DNA from: Ixodes scapularis
Lineage: Eukaryota > Arthropoda > Arachnida > Ixodida > Ixodidae
Reading direction: 5' to 3'
DNA length: 64,000 bases
Assembly: GCF_016920785.2 (NCBI RefSeq)
Contig: NW_024609836.1
Span: 6,876,406-6,940,405, forward strand
In this document: positions 1-12,900 of the stretch, piece after piece
Numbering within the stretch: position 1 is the stretch's first letter
Layout of the letters: the number at the start of each line of letters is the position of its first letter
Made by a program: the position numbers and the translations under genes
Notes under the pieces: model-generated
What the model was told of the DNA's origin: nothing
What the model saw: the letters and a program-made list of their open reading frames with translations, nothing else
The model's database searches: none

Positions 1-458
1 CTCCACCTTGGTTTCTACTTGTATAACCGAAAAAAATTAAAAGAAAAAATATAACTGCAAAGTTCGCCACAGGCTTCAAAGACTGCCGCAGACACACAGT
101 CTGCGCATGCCAGTTTTACCCGTAGGATCAAGATAAATGTTCATTCTTCCCAGCCCTTTGCATGCCATCACTGGAAGGAATGGGAGATAAGCAAGGTCTT
201 CTTAACCGAAAGTCCTCCAAATAGAAAAAAATTCTCTATCACTCTATTGTGGAGACGGAAACCAGGGACTCATTCTGAAACTGGCACAAGCCACGCTCCG
301 TGCGTGGCTTGCGCTAGTTTTTTCATTGTGCATCACGGGTGATATCCAGGGTAAGACCAAGCGAACGAGCGCACCGCACGGTCACACAGTACGACATTGC
401 GTCGCTCTCGCCGGCACATTTTGCCAGGAGCTTAGTCCTTGTAGAGCAGCTGTGCTAT
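1..458. other. XRN2 intron 7, no gene seen
   Basis: Unique-looking, mildly AT-rich intronic DNA. A short inverted CACGC/GCGTG-type repeat lies near 290-310. No ORF with recognisable homology. Confidence 0.5.
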
Positions 459-650
459 GCAGCTTAGTGGCTAAAGTATCCGACTGCCACCGCACAGACC
501 CATGTTCGAGCCCCACTGAGCCTCTAACTTTACATATAACCTTAACGTGCGACGCTCCCAGCGTTTCACTCGTTCACGACGCTCGTCAACATCGATCGTT
601 TGTGACCTTCGTTCCCAAAATCGTGCGTGACACTCGTTCCTGATATTAAA
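455..650 (+). repeat. tRNA-derived SINE-like sequence
   Basis: An A-box-like segment (TAGTGGCTAAAGTATCCGACTG region, about 464-485) is followed about 20 nt later by a B-box-like GTTCGAGCCCC at 504-514, the spacing of a tRNA-type polymerase III promoter. The sequence then runs to an A-rich stretch near 645-654. This fits a tRNA-derived SINE (Ruka-type SINEs are known in ticks). The acceptor stem is not closed, so it is not a functional tRNA gene. Confidence 0.5.
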
Positions 651-887
651 AAAAACGACTCATAAAACATGTTCCATGTTAAAAAGTGGTAACCACTCGT
701 AATTGTGAGCTTCCCTCACTCAAACCAAAGTCTAGAAATTAAAAAAAAAAGACATCACCGACCACGTCTCGACAACATCGCCTCGCGAGCATAAATGCAC
801 ACGTGATCCATTATGTGTGTTGGGAGATGCGCATGGCCATTTGAATGTTGGGCTGCTCCAGTTTAAAAGGCGTCAGCCCCAACTCAC

Positions 888-995
888 CGAGCTGGCCGCA
901 GAGTTCGCAGGGTCTCGGCTGATTGGGCTTGAACTCCTCGCGGATGATGGTGAAGTTGGGTTCGTGTGTAGCCAGTCCCAGCATAATCAGGTCGG
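888..995 (-). CDS. XRN2: XRN2 exon 7 (residues 233-269)
   Basis: Completes the split GADAD motif and continues ADLIMLGLATHEPNFTIIRE, then the start of the zinc-knuckle-like segment (PRPCELCGQLG). Donor GTGAGT, phase 1. Later exons are outside the window to the left. Confidence 0.95.
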
Positions 996-3900
996 CTGCG
1001 CAGAACGAGACAGTGCCATTGAGCAACGAGGCTCAACTGCGGACAATCACTCGCTAAACTCACAATTTTACAGTGATGGCAGTTATAGGGACTTCCCTGC
1101 TGCATGTGAGAGGTCAGCATTGTGCTAGGCAGAAAACTCCTAGTTCACCTCGAGAGACGGTGAACGAGATATCTACGCACCAGTTCTCATCCAGCCAGAC
1201 TAGATCACCTCTCGGTCAAGGGACCCGCGAGCACGCACTGGCAGGGGCACTCAGCGTTAGGCCTGGTCTATACGTTGACTCTACGCCGACGGCCAACTTT
1301 GGAAGTGGAGGGGGAGGGTGGAAAGTACCGAGCGTAGACAATTGGTGGCTGGCTGGTGCAGCAAAGGGGATAAGCAAACACCACAGGCTATATCCCTAGC
1401 ATGCGGGACCACCCGATTCAAAGGGAAAATCCATAAATAATGATCAGTCGTTGCCGGCACTGTTGCAGGGCAGACACCTGTCTCGAGATCTTCGTAAAAC
1501 AAAAGGATGTCTCATCACGTTGTTTCTTCTCTGGATTTTTGTGCGAGCATGCAGGGAGGCCACGCAAAACTAGGGCACCTTCCCAAGGTTTCTTTTTATC
1601 TTGCGACTTCACACCTTATGTGTGTAAGTCAAAATTTTACGTTGGGACTCACACATTCACTCCACAACTAATAAAGCTCTAAACAAACTGAGTTTCCTTA
1701 AACGAGTCTTAAAATTTGCATCTCCTGCCACTAAATTACTAGCCTACAAAACTTTAATACGTCCTATGCTCGAGTACGCCAACGTCGTCTGGTTTCCCCA
1801 CACAGTCTCCGGCATCAATAAGATAGAAAGAGTTTAGAGAATGGCCGCGAGGTTTATTTGCAATAAGTATAATAGGCACGTTTCTCCCTCTGAACTTTGC
1901 AGGCAACTGGGTCTCTCCTCTTTAGAAAAAAGAGCAAAAACAGCTAGACTTAAATTTCTATACGAATTAGCCAACGATCATTTCAACCTACCAAAAGAAA
2001 ATTATCTTATCCATACAAGCAAACGATTAACACGGTACAACCATGGCAAGCTTTACGAGGAAGACGTCGCTCATAATAACTGCTTTAAATTCTCTTTTTT
2101 TCCCCGAACCATTAACGAATGGAACCACCTGCCTCAAAACGTTGTTCATTGCTCTTCTATTGAAATCTTCCTCGATTACGTAGATGCCCACTTTTCATCA
2201 TAAACTAATATTTTATGCTGTTTTTAAAAGTGCAGTGTATCTATTGTATTGAAGTTGTTTACTAATTTTTCATTCGCGACTTCTATATTTGCTTTGAATA
2301 TTTACCTGCAAATTGTGTGTTGAATATTATTTTTCTGCTTGTAATGTCTCAAACTGTACCACCCTACAACAACCCCGAATGGGGTTAGTAGTATTGGAAA
2401 TAAATAAATAAAAAATATAAACTTCTCCCAACACAGGCCCTCACTCGATTACGGACACAAAAACATACACACAGCATTGAACTCACAATCACAACTCTTT
2501 GTATTTTGTCTTTGTATCCTTTTAAATATCGTCTAAGGTCATCACAACAGACCTGGTTACAGTAGACATTTGGATTTAACATACCAATTTCTGAAGTTCG
2601 GTTGGTTTTCCTCTATGCACCATTGACTCAACTTCATATCTGCATACAACTTACTCCTTTTACAACAGACTGAAATCTTGATCAAAATCAAGGTCTGTTA
2701 TAACAAACTTAGACTGTATTGTTAAAACAATTTAGTGAGCTTTTTTTTTTGTTGCTTGTATAACTTTTTCCTATGGATCACGAGATATTTTTTATGAGTC
2801 TCCTTTTTCCATTTTTCTTTCATTTTTTTTAAAATTATTTTTGCGTTTTGCTGTTTACGCTGTTGGAGGTTCCGTCCAGGCGTGCGTGTAAGCGCGGCAG
2901 TGTTTGCGGTCTCCGCCAACTACGCTCTACTCTATTTATCAACTCTTGGATGCTCTATTTGCTAAGCTCTCGTTTGTCGCAACCTTCGGCATTAGCGGAG
3001 ACGCCAGGATATTTCAACTCGAGCCTAATTGAAGATATTTTTGTATATCAAATTAATATTCTTGATATATCAAATTATTTTACGATCCCCTTTGAGTTTG
3101 ATATATCCGGGTTTGACCGTACGTGTGTTCCGGCCAATGGCTATCCAGGGAGCCGTTTCGCTGGGACTTTCACGTTTTTCACGGTTACAGCGGCTAGAGA
3201 CCCCGCCGGGTTTTGGGAATTTCTTTTGCGGTCTTTCGCAGTTGCAGACGCCGCCGGCTCCTGGGAATTTCTTTCGCGGTTTCTTTTGGGGTTACAGTTG
3301 CCGTCGACTCCACTCCATGGGACAGTTAAAGCTTTCGCATTAAGAAGACAAAACTGAAAAACATTTTTTTAGCTTTGTCAATTTTGTTTATTTTTTAAGA
3401 GAGCTAAGAAATTGACAAAGTCCCTCTATTTTGTCAATTTGATGAAGGAACGGTATGCCGCGGGGATATCTCTCCTCTGCACTCCCTCCAACCAATGGGG
3501 GGCTCACAAAATTACCTTTAGGGTGATGTTAATTTGATGCAACGACACTGGCCTCCCATACACATTTGCAAGTACGGCCTCTGGGCGTCGCCATCTTGCT
3601 CGCTTGGGGTACACTTGGGCGCTGCCATAGTCCGATAATCAAATTAGTTTGGTGCCCCATCGGCAAGATGGCGGTGCCCAGAGACCGTACTTGCAAATGT
3701 GTATATAAGTAATTTCTGAGCTGGCACACGCGAGCAGACGATTCTGAAGAAAATGTGCTGAAAGTACAAATATTCTAGCACAGAACCTTTAATAAATTTA
3801 AAATGCATAGTAATAAGAGCTGAAAATACACAGGGAAGTTCCGGAGCTCCTGATACACCAATTCCCTGCGTTGGACCCCTGGATTTGGTCAGACTTCCTT

Positions 3901-6900
3901 TGATTTTCACAGCAGATATGCAACTGTGCAGCAAATATATCAACAAGTAGAGTCTTAGAAACCAAATTATAAAATTTTGTGCAACTTTTTCCGTATTTGG
4001 GGGGCTGTCAGAGGTGTCTTGGAATTCAAGCAATTATGAAGATTTCTCCCCACGCTATTGGCTTACCCAAGATTGCACGAGTCTGAATAGATGCAACAAT
4101 GCAGAAACAACAGGTACAAGTGTACCGCCAGAACAGGCAACAAGAACACGACATGCTGCACTCACCGTCCGCTCCACAAAGACAGTGGTGGGTGTTTGGG
4201 TCGTGCTTTGGGTTCGCTGAAAAAGGCATACAAAAAGAAACCATTAGTCAAAAGAAAAAACAATGTTGAGACCCTCTTGCAAAGGGCAATCCTTGCCTAC
4301 AAAGGCAGACAAACATTTTAGGTACAGGAGGTTTCGGTTAATTGAGTAAACTCGGATGTATGAATTCAAACAGGTACTACATGTCCATCCGTTCGTCCAC
4401 GCATTTCCCGCCAAATTTAGTGGGTGATTCAAGGTAGCGTAAACACTGGTTCGGTTACCCCGCTAAATTTAGCCCCTCATCTCTCTATCCCTTACAGTGA
4501 ACAACACCGTCTCTCGGTGACCCCGGTAGCGTTATTCACGATGGCAAACGATGAGCTTGTGAACCGTGTAAGCCGCCCATGAAACCGCCATATCAGAAAG
4601 TTAAATCTCTGCCTCGGTCCGAAAGCAAAGATTTTGGCCTCAAATAACTTCTTCCCAAAGTTGTAAAACGTCACTTTGTCGTCTCTGATGACTATCGTAA
4701 ACAACGACCCTAGCAAAGAGAAAGTTTGGAGTATTCACGGCCCGCTTAGGGACAATCTAGACGGCATCGACCCCTAATGCGGCATCGGGACGTATGGACA
4801 CGCCGCCGCAACGTCGTCCGTGCAGCCATCCATTCAGCGAGCCGCACAGTGTTGCTCACGTGCGCTCCGATGAACCTCGCTACAACCTCATGTTCCACAA
4901 TCACGCTGAAATTTGAGTACCTAGAAAGTTCAAACAATTGAGATCTCGCCCCGTATGAGGCCATCGCCGCAAGAGTTCAATCGGCACGCTCCGCAAAATT
5001 AGGCCCCAACTTTGTGTTTGACAAGGCTAGCGACCCTGGTCAATAGCAACATTTCTCAAACGTTTAGCTGTCATGGACCCCCGACACTCGAAGGCCGTTC
5101 GGGGACCCACCATGCATTCTGCATCAAAGGTCTCGTGCGATGGCTAGGAGAGCTTTTGTTTTAAGGGTAGCTTTCCTATTTGGCGCAATCCTCCGTGAAT
5201 TCTTACGAAGACCCCTGGGAGTTTGCAAGTTTGAGAACCGCAGTTCCATAAGGGGTGTTGGCAGCAGGGTGCCCGTCACTGACCCCTCTGCCTGCGGATG
5301 AAGTCCATGATCTTGTGCTCCCCCTCCCCTGGCACGTTGGCGTCCGACAGGATGACCTCGATGTTCTTCCAGCCGGGGTCGTTGTTCATCCGGTCGTGCA
5401 CATAGTAGTGCAGGCACTTGGCCAGCCGGGCCATGAATGGAGTGCCCTGCACAGGGACGCCAAAACCCCGATTCAGCATGGGACGCTGGGCTTAGCACTT
5501 TGCTTCTTGTTTTAATGGGACATGCTCCACACAAAAGCTTCTAACACAGAATGTGTTTTGCGAGCCTAATTCTGTGAGGAAATGGTCACGAAGAACCATC
5601 ACAAAATATCATCACAAAGAGCCATCACAAAGAACCGCCACGAATGATTACCACAAAGAACCGTCGCAAAGTACCATCACGAAGAACTGTCACAAAGAAC
5701 TGCGACATCTATCATGTGACATGACGTCATGTGACGTCACAAACACAAAGCATGTCTCGCCTCATTCACAACATATTCTGTGCTCCCCAGTCTTTGTCGG
5801 CACGATCAAGCTAGTGTAACTATCCTTTCTTTTAATATACATAATGGCTGAACTATACTGTTTCTGTTTTGAGTTTGGACTCTGTCAGTTTGGTCGGTTA
5901 CGGCAAAGCATATCTCCCAAATTTCTCGTAACTACAACTCACAACAAAATGACAACAATTGACTTTAAGCACATGTGGCATGCACGTCAAGGTACCTCTG
6001 GCGGGCTTGTACGCCTTCAGTACTCGTGAAATAAGCACAAGTGACAGCGAGCCTACCACAAATACTTTCACGTGTTTGCTGCACATGCTCGAGGCTGGGC
6101 GGTATTGGTCGTCGTCTGTTGCTCAAGTGGGACCAGGGCTTAAGTATAACTTTCTGCTCCTCTTGAGGTGGTTTCGTATGTGAACATCAATTCTTTTCAT
6201 TAAAAACTTTAGAGAATCTGGACCATAACAATATTAAAAACCGGTCAGCACTTTTTATACTATCCGACTACCATTGAACGTCAAGTGCCATGTCAATAAA
6301 ATGTAATCTCTCATTACTAGGCATGAGCAAATAGAGGATTTCGGGTCGGAATCGAATTCGAAGCGAATAGTGATTTTGGCCGAATAATTTTGAATCGAAT
6401 AGTTCGAATAGGACAAGCAACAAATATCACAAGATATGTTTAAACTATAGTCTTATATTTGCCTTTATTTGGTATTAGAAGTACTGTAATTGTTAATTTC
6501 AAGCGTATTGAGTTCAGGAGCACGAAATGGTCGGAAGCTTGCGCCACCTGGCTGGAAATCCAAGCCAGAGTAAGTCAAACCCGTTTATTTCAAACTCGGA
6601 AAAAAAGGTCTACTAGTTCAATATAGCTGGTAATTCAATATAAAAGTTTTATTGAATTTGACTCTCAAAAATCCACTCTCCTGAAATATTACACAATGAA
6701 GTATGTAGTCTTGCATCTTCTGCTGTTTTTCCTTCATTGCATCCACAATAACGATATTTTTGTACGCTATCGACGGACTCCAAAATGCAAAATGCCGAGG
6801 CCGCTGCCTTCTATATTCCCAATTAGCGCCGAACTATGCCGAGAGCACGGAGTACGTCCGAGCAGGAGCACCTTCTCCTGCAGAGTGCCGTTTTGCTCTG

Positions 6901-9900
6901 CAAGCTGGCTTTCCCTTAAGACAGGTGGGTGCGTTGGGGGAAGCCAGGGAATTCACCATTATGGTGAATTCCCCTCGCTGATCTCGAGCACTCCAAAAGC
7001 GCTCCATTTGGAGCGTGCATATTCCGCTCGCAGATCTGGCTCGAGTTGGTCATCTTCCGCTCGTAGATCTCTGGCAGCGCCCGCTCCACGGAGCGCCCCA
7101 AACCCCGCCGAACTTGCTCTGCAGGATTCCACATATCTCTTTGGAAGTTGACAGAGCTGCTCACGTGATTTCCGTCTAAATCGGCAGTGCAGATGCGCGG
7201 CGAGGTTGGAGAGGTTCGCGGGCCGGGCGGCGGCTTTGGCCGGTCGGGCCACAGTCAGATCGTTGAGTTGGATCTGTTCGGGGGTGTCGGTTGTTTACGT
7301 GGGATTGCGACGGCTCGAATGTTTCTACCTCGCATACATCAGGGATAGAAAGCCGGGACTGTGGAGCGTGGTAAATCGTAGGCGCTGACATCTGTGATCG
7401 TGAGAGGAAGAACAAGAAAAAAAACAACAGAAAAGCCAGAGGCAGACGCAAGGTTAGGCCGGTTCATTCTGCAGCCAATGCTTGTTTACCTTTTTACACT
7501 GCATACCGCTGGCGTTTCCCGAGAAATAAAGCAACAAGTGATTAGGCAACGATCGTGAGAGTGATGGTTGGTTACCTCTGTGTTTATTAAAGTCATACCA
7601 GAAATCTGAACTCCACCCCTGGCAATCGCTGTCCGTGCCCCGCCGCTTCGAGGCGGCCGAAAGGGATGTGACGGTGCGAACGCGGACGTCTTTGTTATTT
7701 GTGACATAGGCGTCGTGGTACGTATAATTTCGCCCGGCGTGTGTCGCGTGTTATTTCTGCAGCCAAGCAGTGGCAGTCGTCACAGGTCGTCGGAAAGATC
7801 AGTCGGCTGAGGCATTGGTGCGCTTGTCAAGTTTGAGCAGCGGCCAATTTTGAACGGCAAGGGGGAAGCGATGGGGAGGGTGTGGGGGAGGTCGCTCCAA
7901 AAATGCAAGTTTATCTTCCCCTCGTTGATTTGGAGCGGGCCCCACGGAGCGGAATATCGCCTCCCTCGCGGATTTTGGAAAGCGCTCCGGATCTACGAGT
8001 GGAATTCACTATAACAAAGCAAGCTAACTTATTTTTTTTTTTTTTTTTTTTTTCGAGCGGTTGGGTTAATTGTTTGGAAGAAAAAATAATATTCACTTTT
8101 GCGGACAGAACAAGGAGAGGGAGCACGAAGCACTCTCTCTCCGCTCCCTCCGAAAAAGATTTTTTTTTTCTTTTCTTCCAAACAATCAATGCGACCGCCC
8201 CCCCCCCCCCCCCCCCCCTCCCCCGAGAGAGAGAAAAAAAAAAAAAAAAAAAAAAGCCAGCGTGCTTTGCAAGCGGGCTTTCCCCCAATGCGGCCACCCG
8301 CATTGGGGGAAAGCCAGCTTGCAGAGCAAAACGGCGCTCTTGGCAGTTCGATATATCGGTAGCGGCTGCTATTTTTGTTCGAAGCAACCATAGTTTTTGC
8401 TATATATTATCACTGTAACATTACTGAGCACAAAAATTGTTCGATATAAGGAATATTTTCATGCAATCGGGTTCGATATAGTCGGGTTTGACTGTATTTA
8501 GAAAGGCAGAATAATTCGATATTGTCGGATAATTTGATATTGTTGAATACTTAAATTCGATTCGAAGCGAATGCCGAACAGAACAGAATTCGATTGGATA
8601 TTCGTAATAACCAAATATTCACCCATCTTTCCATATGGCACATTTTCTCTCGTCTAAGTCCATTTCATAAGTATATTACAGTAATTCAAATCTACAAGCA
8701 CAACTAGTTAATGACCGCATCTGCATGTCTCACGTCTCGACCATAACTGCACAGTTGGCATAATCACGTGTGTGCCTACCCCTTTTTACGGTTCCTTCAT
8801 CCCTAAAACTTCTTGCAATTGAAACCACTTTCCCCCTCCTACGGCAACAATCGAAGATTTTGATAGGTTTAAGGCTGCCCTAGTTTCTTGTTTTGAGCCT
8901 ACCGCAATATCTCGTAAAAGGCACCTGTTCATAATGAAAAGAAATGGTGAAAAACATGATATGGGGGCTATATTTGGGGATGAGGCAGCAAAACTTTATA
9001 AAAATTTAATGATAAACACAAGGGGCAAGCTCTACAAACCATGTGACATGGGAACTGATACTGTAAATCACGGACATGGCAAACTAGCGTTTCACAACGC
9101 GATAAACAAGCGGGAATTCGCTAAGGACTCCTGTGTCATGGAAAAGGATACCACATATTGCGGATGCAGGAGATTCATGTTTCACAGTGCGATAAACACG
9201 TAGAAGCCAGCTAAACTCGCGTGCCACGGGAACCGATAACGCTTATGCCGATCGCGGACAAAAAAATGTGGAAACTCGCTACAAACTCGAGTGTCACACA
9301 AACTCGAGATATCGCAAACAAAAACGCGGGAGCCCGTTGCAAGCCCGCCTGTCACACATACCAGTTGATGTGCTTCCCGTCGGAAATCGCGTGACATCAG
9401 ATGGGGATCGGGGAGTGGGCAATGTTTCAGAATTTTCATGTTACGGGTATTTAGCCCAACCGAACGAGCAATCTCTCAAGGGGTGGGCACCCTTCCGGGA
9501 TTTTACGGTATACAGTGCAATCCACTTTTAACAATACCACGTATAACAATAAGCTTATAGAGTTTTTATATTAGAAACGATCAGTTTCCAGTCCACATAT
9601 AAGGATTGTTGGTTATAACAATTGCATTTTTGGGTTTGCTCATTATCGTTGTAAGTTGATTGCACTGTATAACAGCTTTTGAATATGTTTCTTTCCAAAT
9701 CCCCGTCCCCTCCGTACCACCGCGGCCTTGAAGGTAGAAAAAAATAAAATAAATAAATAATGTTTGATAAAGGTTACATTTATGAAAATTGCAAATGTGA
9801 AGGAGGTGCCTCACCAAGAGCCATAGAGCACATACACGCAATCGTCCGGCATCAGAGACCCAATATACGTGCCATCAATGAGAAAGCGCAACAACACCCT

Positions 9901-12900
9901 ACGAGAGAAACCATCTGTCCATCCAATACCGCCTAGAAGACGAGGCCCGTGCATATAGCCGTCGTTAGTGGATCCCCGACACGCCAGAGTTCGACGAGAG
10001 TCGCCGCAAAGCATGTGTTTTGGTGATGCCACGCGTCTTCTAGCTGGTACCGGTCCATCTCTCTCTTCTCGGAGACGGCAGGGATCGGAGAGGGTAGGTG
10101 CAACTCACGGGGGTGATGCAGTTGCTGTCGAAGTGTTCGCTCTTGGGCTTTTCGGGTGGCAGCGGGATGCCCTTGTCCCTCAGCTCCGTCCGGATGCGGG
10201 ACATCTCCTCCACCTTCTCTGCCGTCTCCTTGGACGCACGGAAGCGCCTGGAGCGCTGCTGGTTCATCTTGGCACGGGGCGCCTGCAAAAGACGGCACAC
10301 TCTGCACAAACCTGGAGTCTCTTTAAACCCCACAAAACAGGTACAGCTCTGCTCCCATCCTTACTTCGCAGAAAGCTGGGCAAACCAACTATTTTATTTT
10401 ATTATCTGTTTTCCCTTTTTTTTTCTCTTGTCAGAGTTCTTATTGGTTCATTATCTACAACCCAGCTTCACTTCCCGGGTAAGTTCCAGTGTGGTAGCAT
10501 GAAAAGCTTGTATTTGCAATTTATTTCAAGTCAGCCAGACCCATCTGTAAGCAAATTTATTTTCGTGGGCTCTGCATCGAACAAATTTGGCAAAATATGG
10601 GTTCCGACAATATTTCGTGCTCGCAAGATTTTGCGATTGGGAATGGTACGCTGTGTATTCAGTACGCAAAGTGATGTGCTCTTGCAATCAATTTTTTGCG
10701 TCATTTTTTTTTTTTTTAAATTGCCAAGTTTGTGGAAATTAAGTTTCCAGGGTGTCTAGCACATTATTATTTTAAAATGCCCTGACTTTTCCAGGTCTTC
10801 CCTGACAATTTCAGGTGAAATTCCCTGATCATTCTAGAGGCGGGTAAATATATAAGACCATCACAGCACAAGGCATTGAACATTGAGCACTGTGAGGATC
10901 ATTCTGCACGGGCTTAATCCAACTTGCATATTCTGAAATATTCGGGTTCGTCCAGTCCAGATTAAATGAGCACTTTCTTGCCGCCGACATCATCAGTGTA
11001 GGGGCCACTTCCGGACACACAATGAAAACACGACGCTCAACCACACACGTCAATAACCGAATGGCAGCTTGGCGGAATGGCCGCCAGATGCACACTTTCG
11101 GATACTTTTGGCTTAAAGCATGGATTGGATTGGAGTCTGCGACTTTCCCGTTTGTTACTAAATCTTGTAGCTCTAACTGGATCTAGCCTAGTGTCGTGCC
11201 CTCAATCCAATCCAATTCAAGGCTTGGACCGGATTTGTCGGCTGTTCGCTTTGCATCGGGTAGTTCACTCTACATCAGCTGAGCAGAGCCCGAGCTCTGC
11301 TCTAAGCAGAATTCATTGCCTACTTTTCTGCCCTCAAGTCCTTAAGTCTTTGCTCAGGGCACTCGATGGCATTTCCGGCTGGTTTTCCCCGACCTGGCTC
11401 GCTTTTTGACGATATCCCTGACAATTCCCCGATTTTTCCCGGTAACTACAATTTCCCTGACAATTCCCGGTTTTCCCAGTTGCTAGACATTTCGAGCTTC
11501 TTTTCCAAAAATTAAATCGACCCCCTCAGGCTCCCATTTCCTTTCCTCGACACCTGGCTGGAACATTCCAATCCAACCTAGGAACTTGCAGCAGTGTGTT
11601 CTGGCCTTGAAGTTCCCAAACATCCTGCATGCATAAGAGTCATTGCCACTCTTTGCATCCGGTCACTCTATCGCTATAAAGCTTAAGATATAATGCATCA
11701 TGGCTGTGAGGCTTCTTGCATTGTAATTCCTTCTCTGGCGTTCTTATCGCCTCATGTCACAATCTCACTGGAGCAACAATAAGGTCCAACCCCAAACTGC
11801 ATGCAGCTAGTGACTATTTGCCCCTATTTGTTCGGCAACAAACTCAGTGGTTCAAGCTGTCGGGTATCCCTGGTACACTTCTGGTCTGAATATATTTCCC
11901 AACACACACTTTCACCAGAGGGGCAAAAAAAAAAAAAAAAGATTGAGGTACACCCGAGCATTTCTCGTGGGTTGTGAATGCAAAAGCATGCAAGCCGTTC
12001 GTCCACTCCCCTTTTTGTCGCCGGTCAGCGCGTGGTGTGCTCCCCTGGGCACAGTGACCTTGGACGCTCCGTGCCCAGGGGAGCATTGGCACGCTGACGG
12101 GCATGCAGCGCCGCGGGGTGAGCGGTCGTGAAAACTGACGAGCGCAGCGGCCAGTGGGAGCACTGTCGACGTGCGCCAGCCAAAGGAACTGAAGGATCGG
12201 GGAAACTAGGTGCCGTTTTCGCGATTCAAACTAACAACGTCAGCTCGCTCCATGAGACCAGTTCATGCATTCGCATTAATAAGTCCAACAACGATACGAG
12301 CAACCGTTACCCCGAGGACGGCGAATAGATTTGATCTCAAAAATACTGCAAAACTTGCAGTCAGACTCAGCACCGCAAGTGTTTGATGGGCATAGCCCTG
12401 CCATTTGTGACGAAGTTAGCCCTGCCATTTGTGACAAAGCACATTCCGCCGTTTGCGACAGAGTTCACTCTGACACCTGCGACGAGGTTCGCTTTGCTGT
12501 TGGTGACGAAGTTCTCACCACGCCGTCGATGGCCATGTAGAGGAGCCTCCTGGGCCGCACCACGCTCATGATGCGGTCAATGTACTCAAAGATGTCCACC
12601 ATCATCTCGTCCTCGTTCTTGGGTGCGGGCCTGCGACAGAGTATGCACGTCCGGTCAGTGCGGGGATCATGTGAAGAGAGGAGAAACAGAACCCTATTCA
12701 TAGTGAAAAACAGCGCGACTGGGATGATGATTAAAAAGAAATACACGGGACAAGCAGGTTAGTACGAGTTTACTATGAACTCCTCCCAAGTCGCTCAACC
12801 GTCCATTTCAATAAAAAAACCTATTTCGCGTCACTATTTTGCAAACAAAAAGCGCCGAAAAAATACAGGGACACAGACGACGGGAAACAGGACAAGGCAC

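Larger units (their letters stand above)
6322..8640. mobile_element. TTCGAA-rich long-TIR element (degenerate, nested)
   Basis: Left end about 6322-6412 and right end about 8546-8640 are inverted relatives rich in TTCGAATCGAA and GAATATTCG words (left: GAATTCGAAGCGAATAG; right: ATTCGATTCGAAGCGAATG). Such subterminal words are typical of arachnid hAT-like non-autonomous elements. The exact ends and target duplication are not clear. It is split by the Tigger-like element at 6571-8496. Confidence 0.5.

Noticed and set aside
455..530. Functional tRNA gene
   Set aside because: A and B boxes are present, but the acceptor stem and cloverleaf cannot be closed.
7882..8418. ORFs of 107-178 codons on both strands
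   Set aside because: Low-complexity poly-T/C/A sequence; composition (runs of F, P, K) shows no coding signal.
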